DNA from: Deltaproteobacteria bacterium
Lineage (GTDB): Bacteria; Myxococcota_A; UBA9160; SMWR01
Assembly: GCA_019313605.1 (NCBI GenBank)
Contig: JAFDAW010000006.1
Span: 1-32,734, forward strand
Reading direction: 5' to 3'
Length of the DNA stretch: 32,734 nucleotides
The translations under genes were made by a program, and so were the position numbers. Shown in pieces: positions 32,604 through 32,734 of this stretch (positions within the stretch are counted from its first letter, which is position 1; each line of letters starts with the position of its first letter). The notes beneath the pieces were generated by a model. It saw only the letters and a program-made list of their open reading frames with translations. It was not told the DNA's origin and ran no database searches.

Positions 32604-32734
32604 ATGGCCCCGGATATTTCAGGAAGCACCGAAGAGTCGGTTCCGCGCAAGCGGCGCCAGAAGAAAAGCTCCACGTCCGCCAAGAAGACATGTGGCGTCG
32701 AAGAGCCCCAGCAAGAATCGACAGCGCAATCGAG
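32604..32734 (+). CDS. rpoD: Start of probable RNA polymerase sigma factor RpoD (partial)
   Basis: Open frame from ATG 32604 to the window edge (43 codons), with AAGGAG at 32588-32593 as a strong ribosome-binding site. The visible peptide is hydrophilic and Ser/Lys-rich (SVPRKRRQKKSSTSAKK), like the variable N-terminal extension of some primary sigma factors. No conserved sigma region is reached, so identity rests only on position after rpsU-dnaG, where rpoD usually lies. It starts 69 bases after the dnaG stop. Confidence 0.5.
   Translation, partial: MAPDISGSTEESVPRKRRQKKSSTSAKKTCGVEEPQQESTAQS

Overview
The window (about 32.7 kb, GC-rich, almost entirely coding) is a chromosomal housekeeping segment with no transposase, integrase, phage gene, CRISPR array, rRNA or recognisable tRNA. 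Gene order resembles the deltaproteobacterial lineages (Desulfobacterota/Myxococcota in the broad sense): rplU-rpmA-obg-proB/proA-nadD-rsfS-gpmI-comF, rho-prfA-prmC-murA-his genes, and rpsU-dnaG followed by a probable rpoD. This placement comes from recalled synteny and protein style, not from a search.

Left edge (1-3160, + strand): thioredoxin reductase; a small one-helix membrane protein whose stop codon abuts the start of a biotin carrier protein (an OadG/MmdD-MmdC-like pair from a biotin-dependent decarboxylase or carboxylase); then a PAS-HisKA-receiver protein with no kinase ATPase domain.

Reverse-strand block (14364 down to 3172): eleven tightly packed genes that look like one operon: rng/rne-like RNase, rplU, rpmA, obg, proB, proA, nadD, rsfS, gpmI, comF and a sulfatase-fold lipoprotein. 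Many junctions overlap by one to four bases, which suggests translational coupling. The long leader upstream of rng holds three hairpins, one followed by a U-tract, as expected of an attenuator.

Forward-strand block 1 (14820-20184): selA (so the organism probably makes selenoproteins), an HNH-domain protein, a MinD/FlhG-like ATPase, a J-like/RodZ-like HTH protein, an RluA/RluD-family pseudouridine synthase and PgeF. The ATPase/HTH pair is the least understood part of the window and the best candidate for an undescribed system.

Forward-strand block 2 (20185-30365): a roughly 500-base leader with a purine-A/C tract very poor in G, then rho with an extra RG-rich/acidic N-terminus, prfA, prmC, murA, hisD, hisB, hisH, an unexpected lipoprotein, hisA and hisF. 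rpmE and hisG, often found in this neighbourhood, are absent. PrmC is encoded directly after its substrate RF1.

Forward-strand block 3 (30366-32734): a candidate promoter, then rpsU, dnaG and the first 43 codons of a probable rpoD, i.e. the macromolecular-synthesis operon linking translation, replication and transcription initiation.
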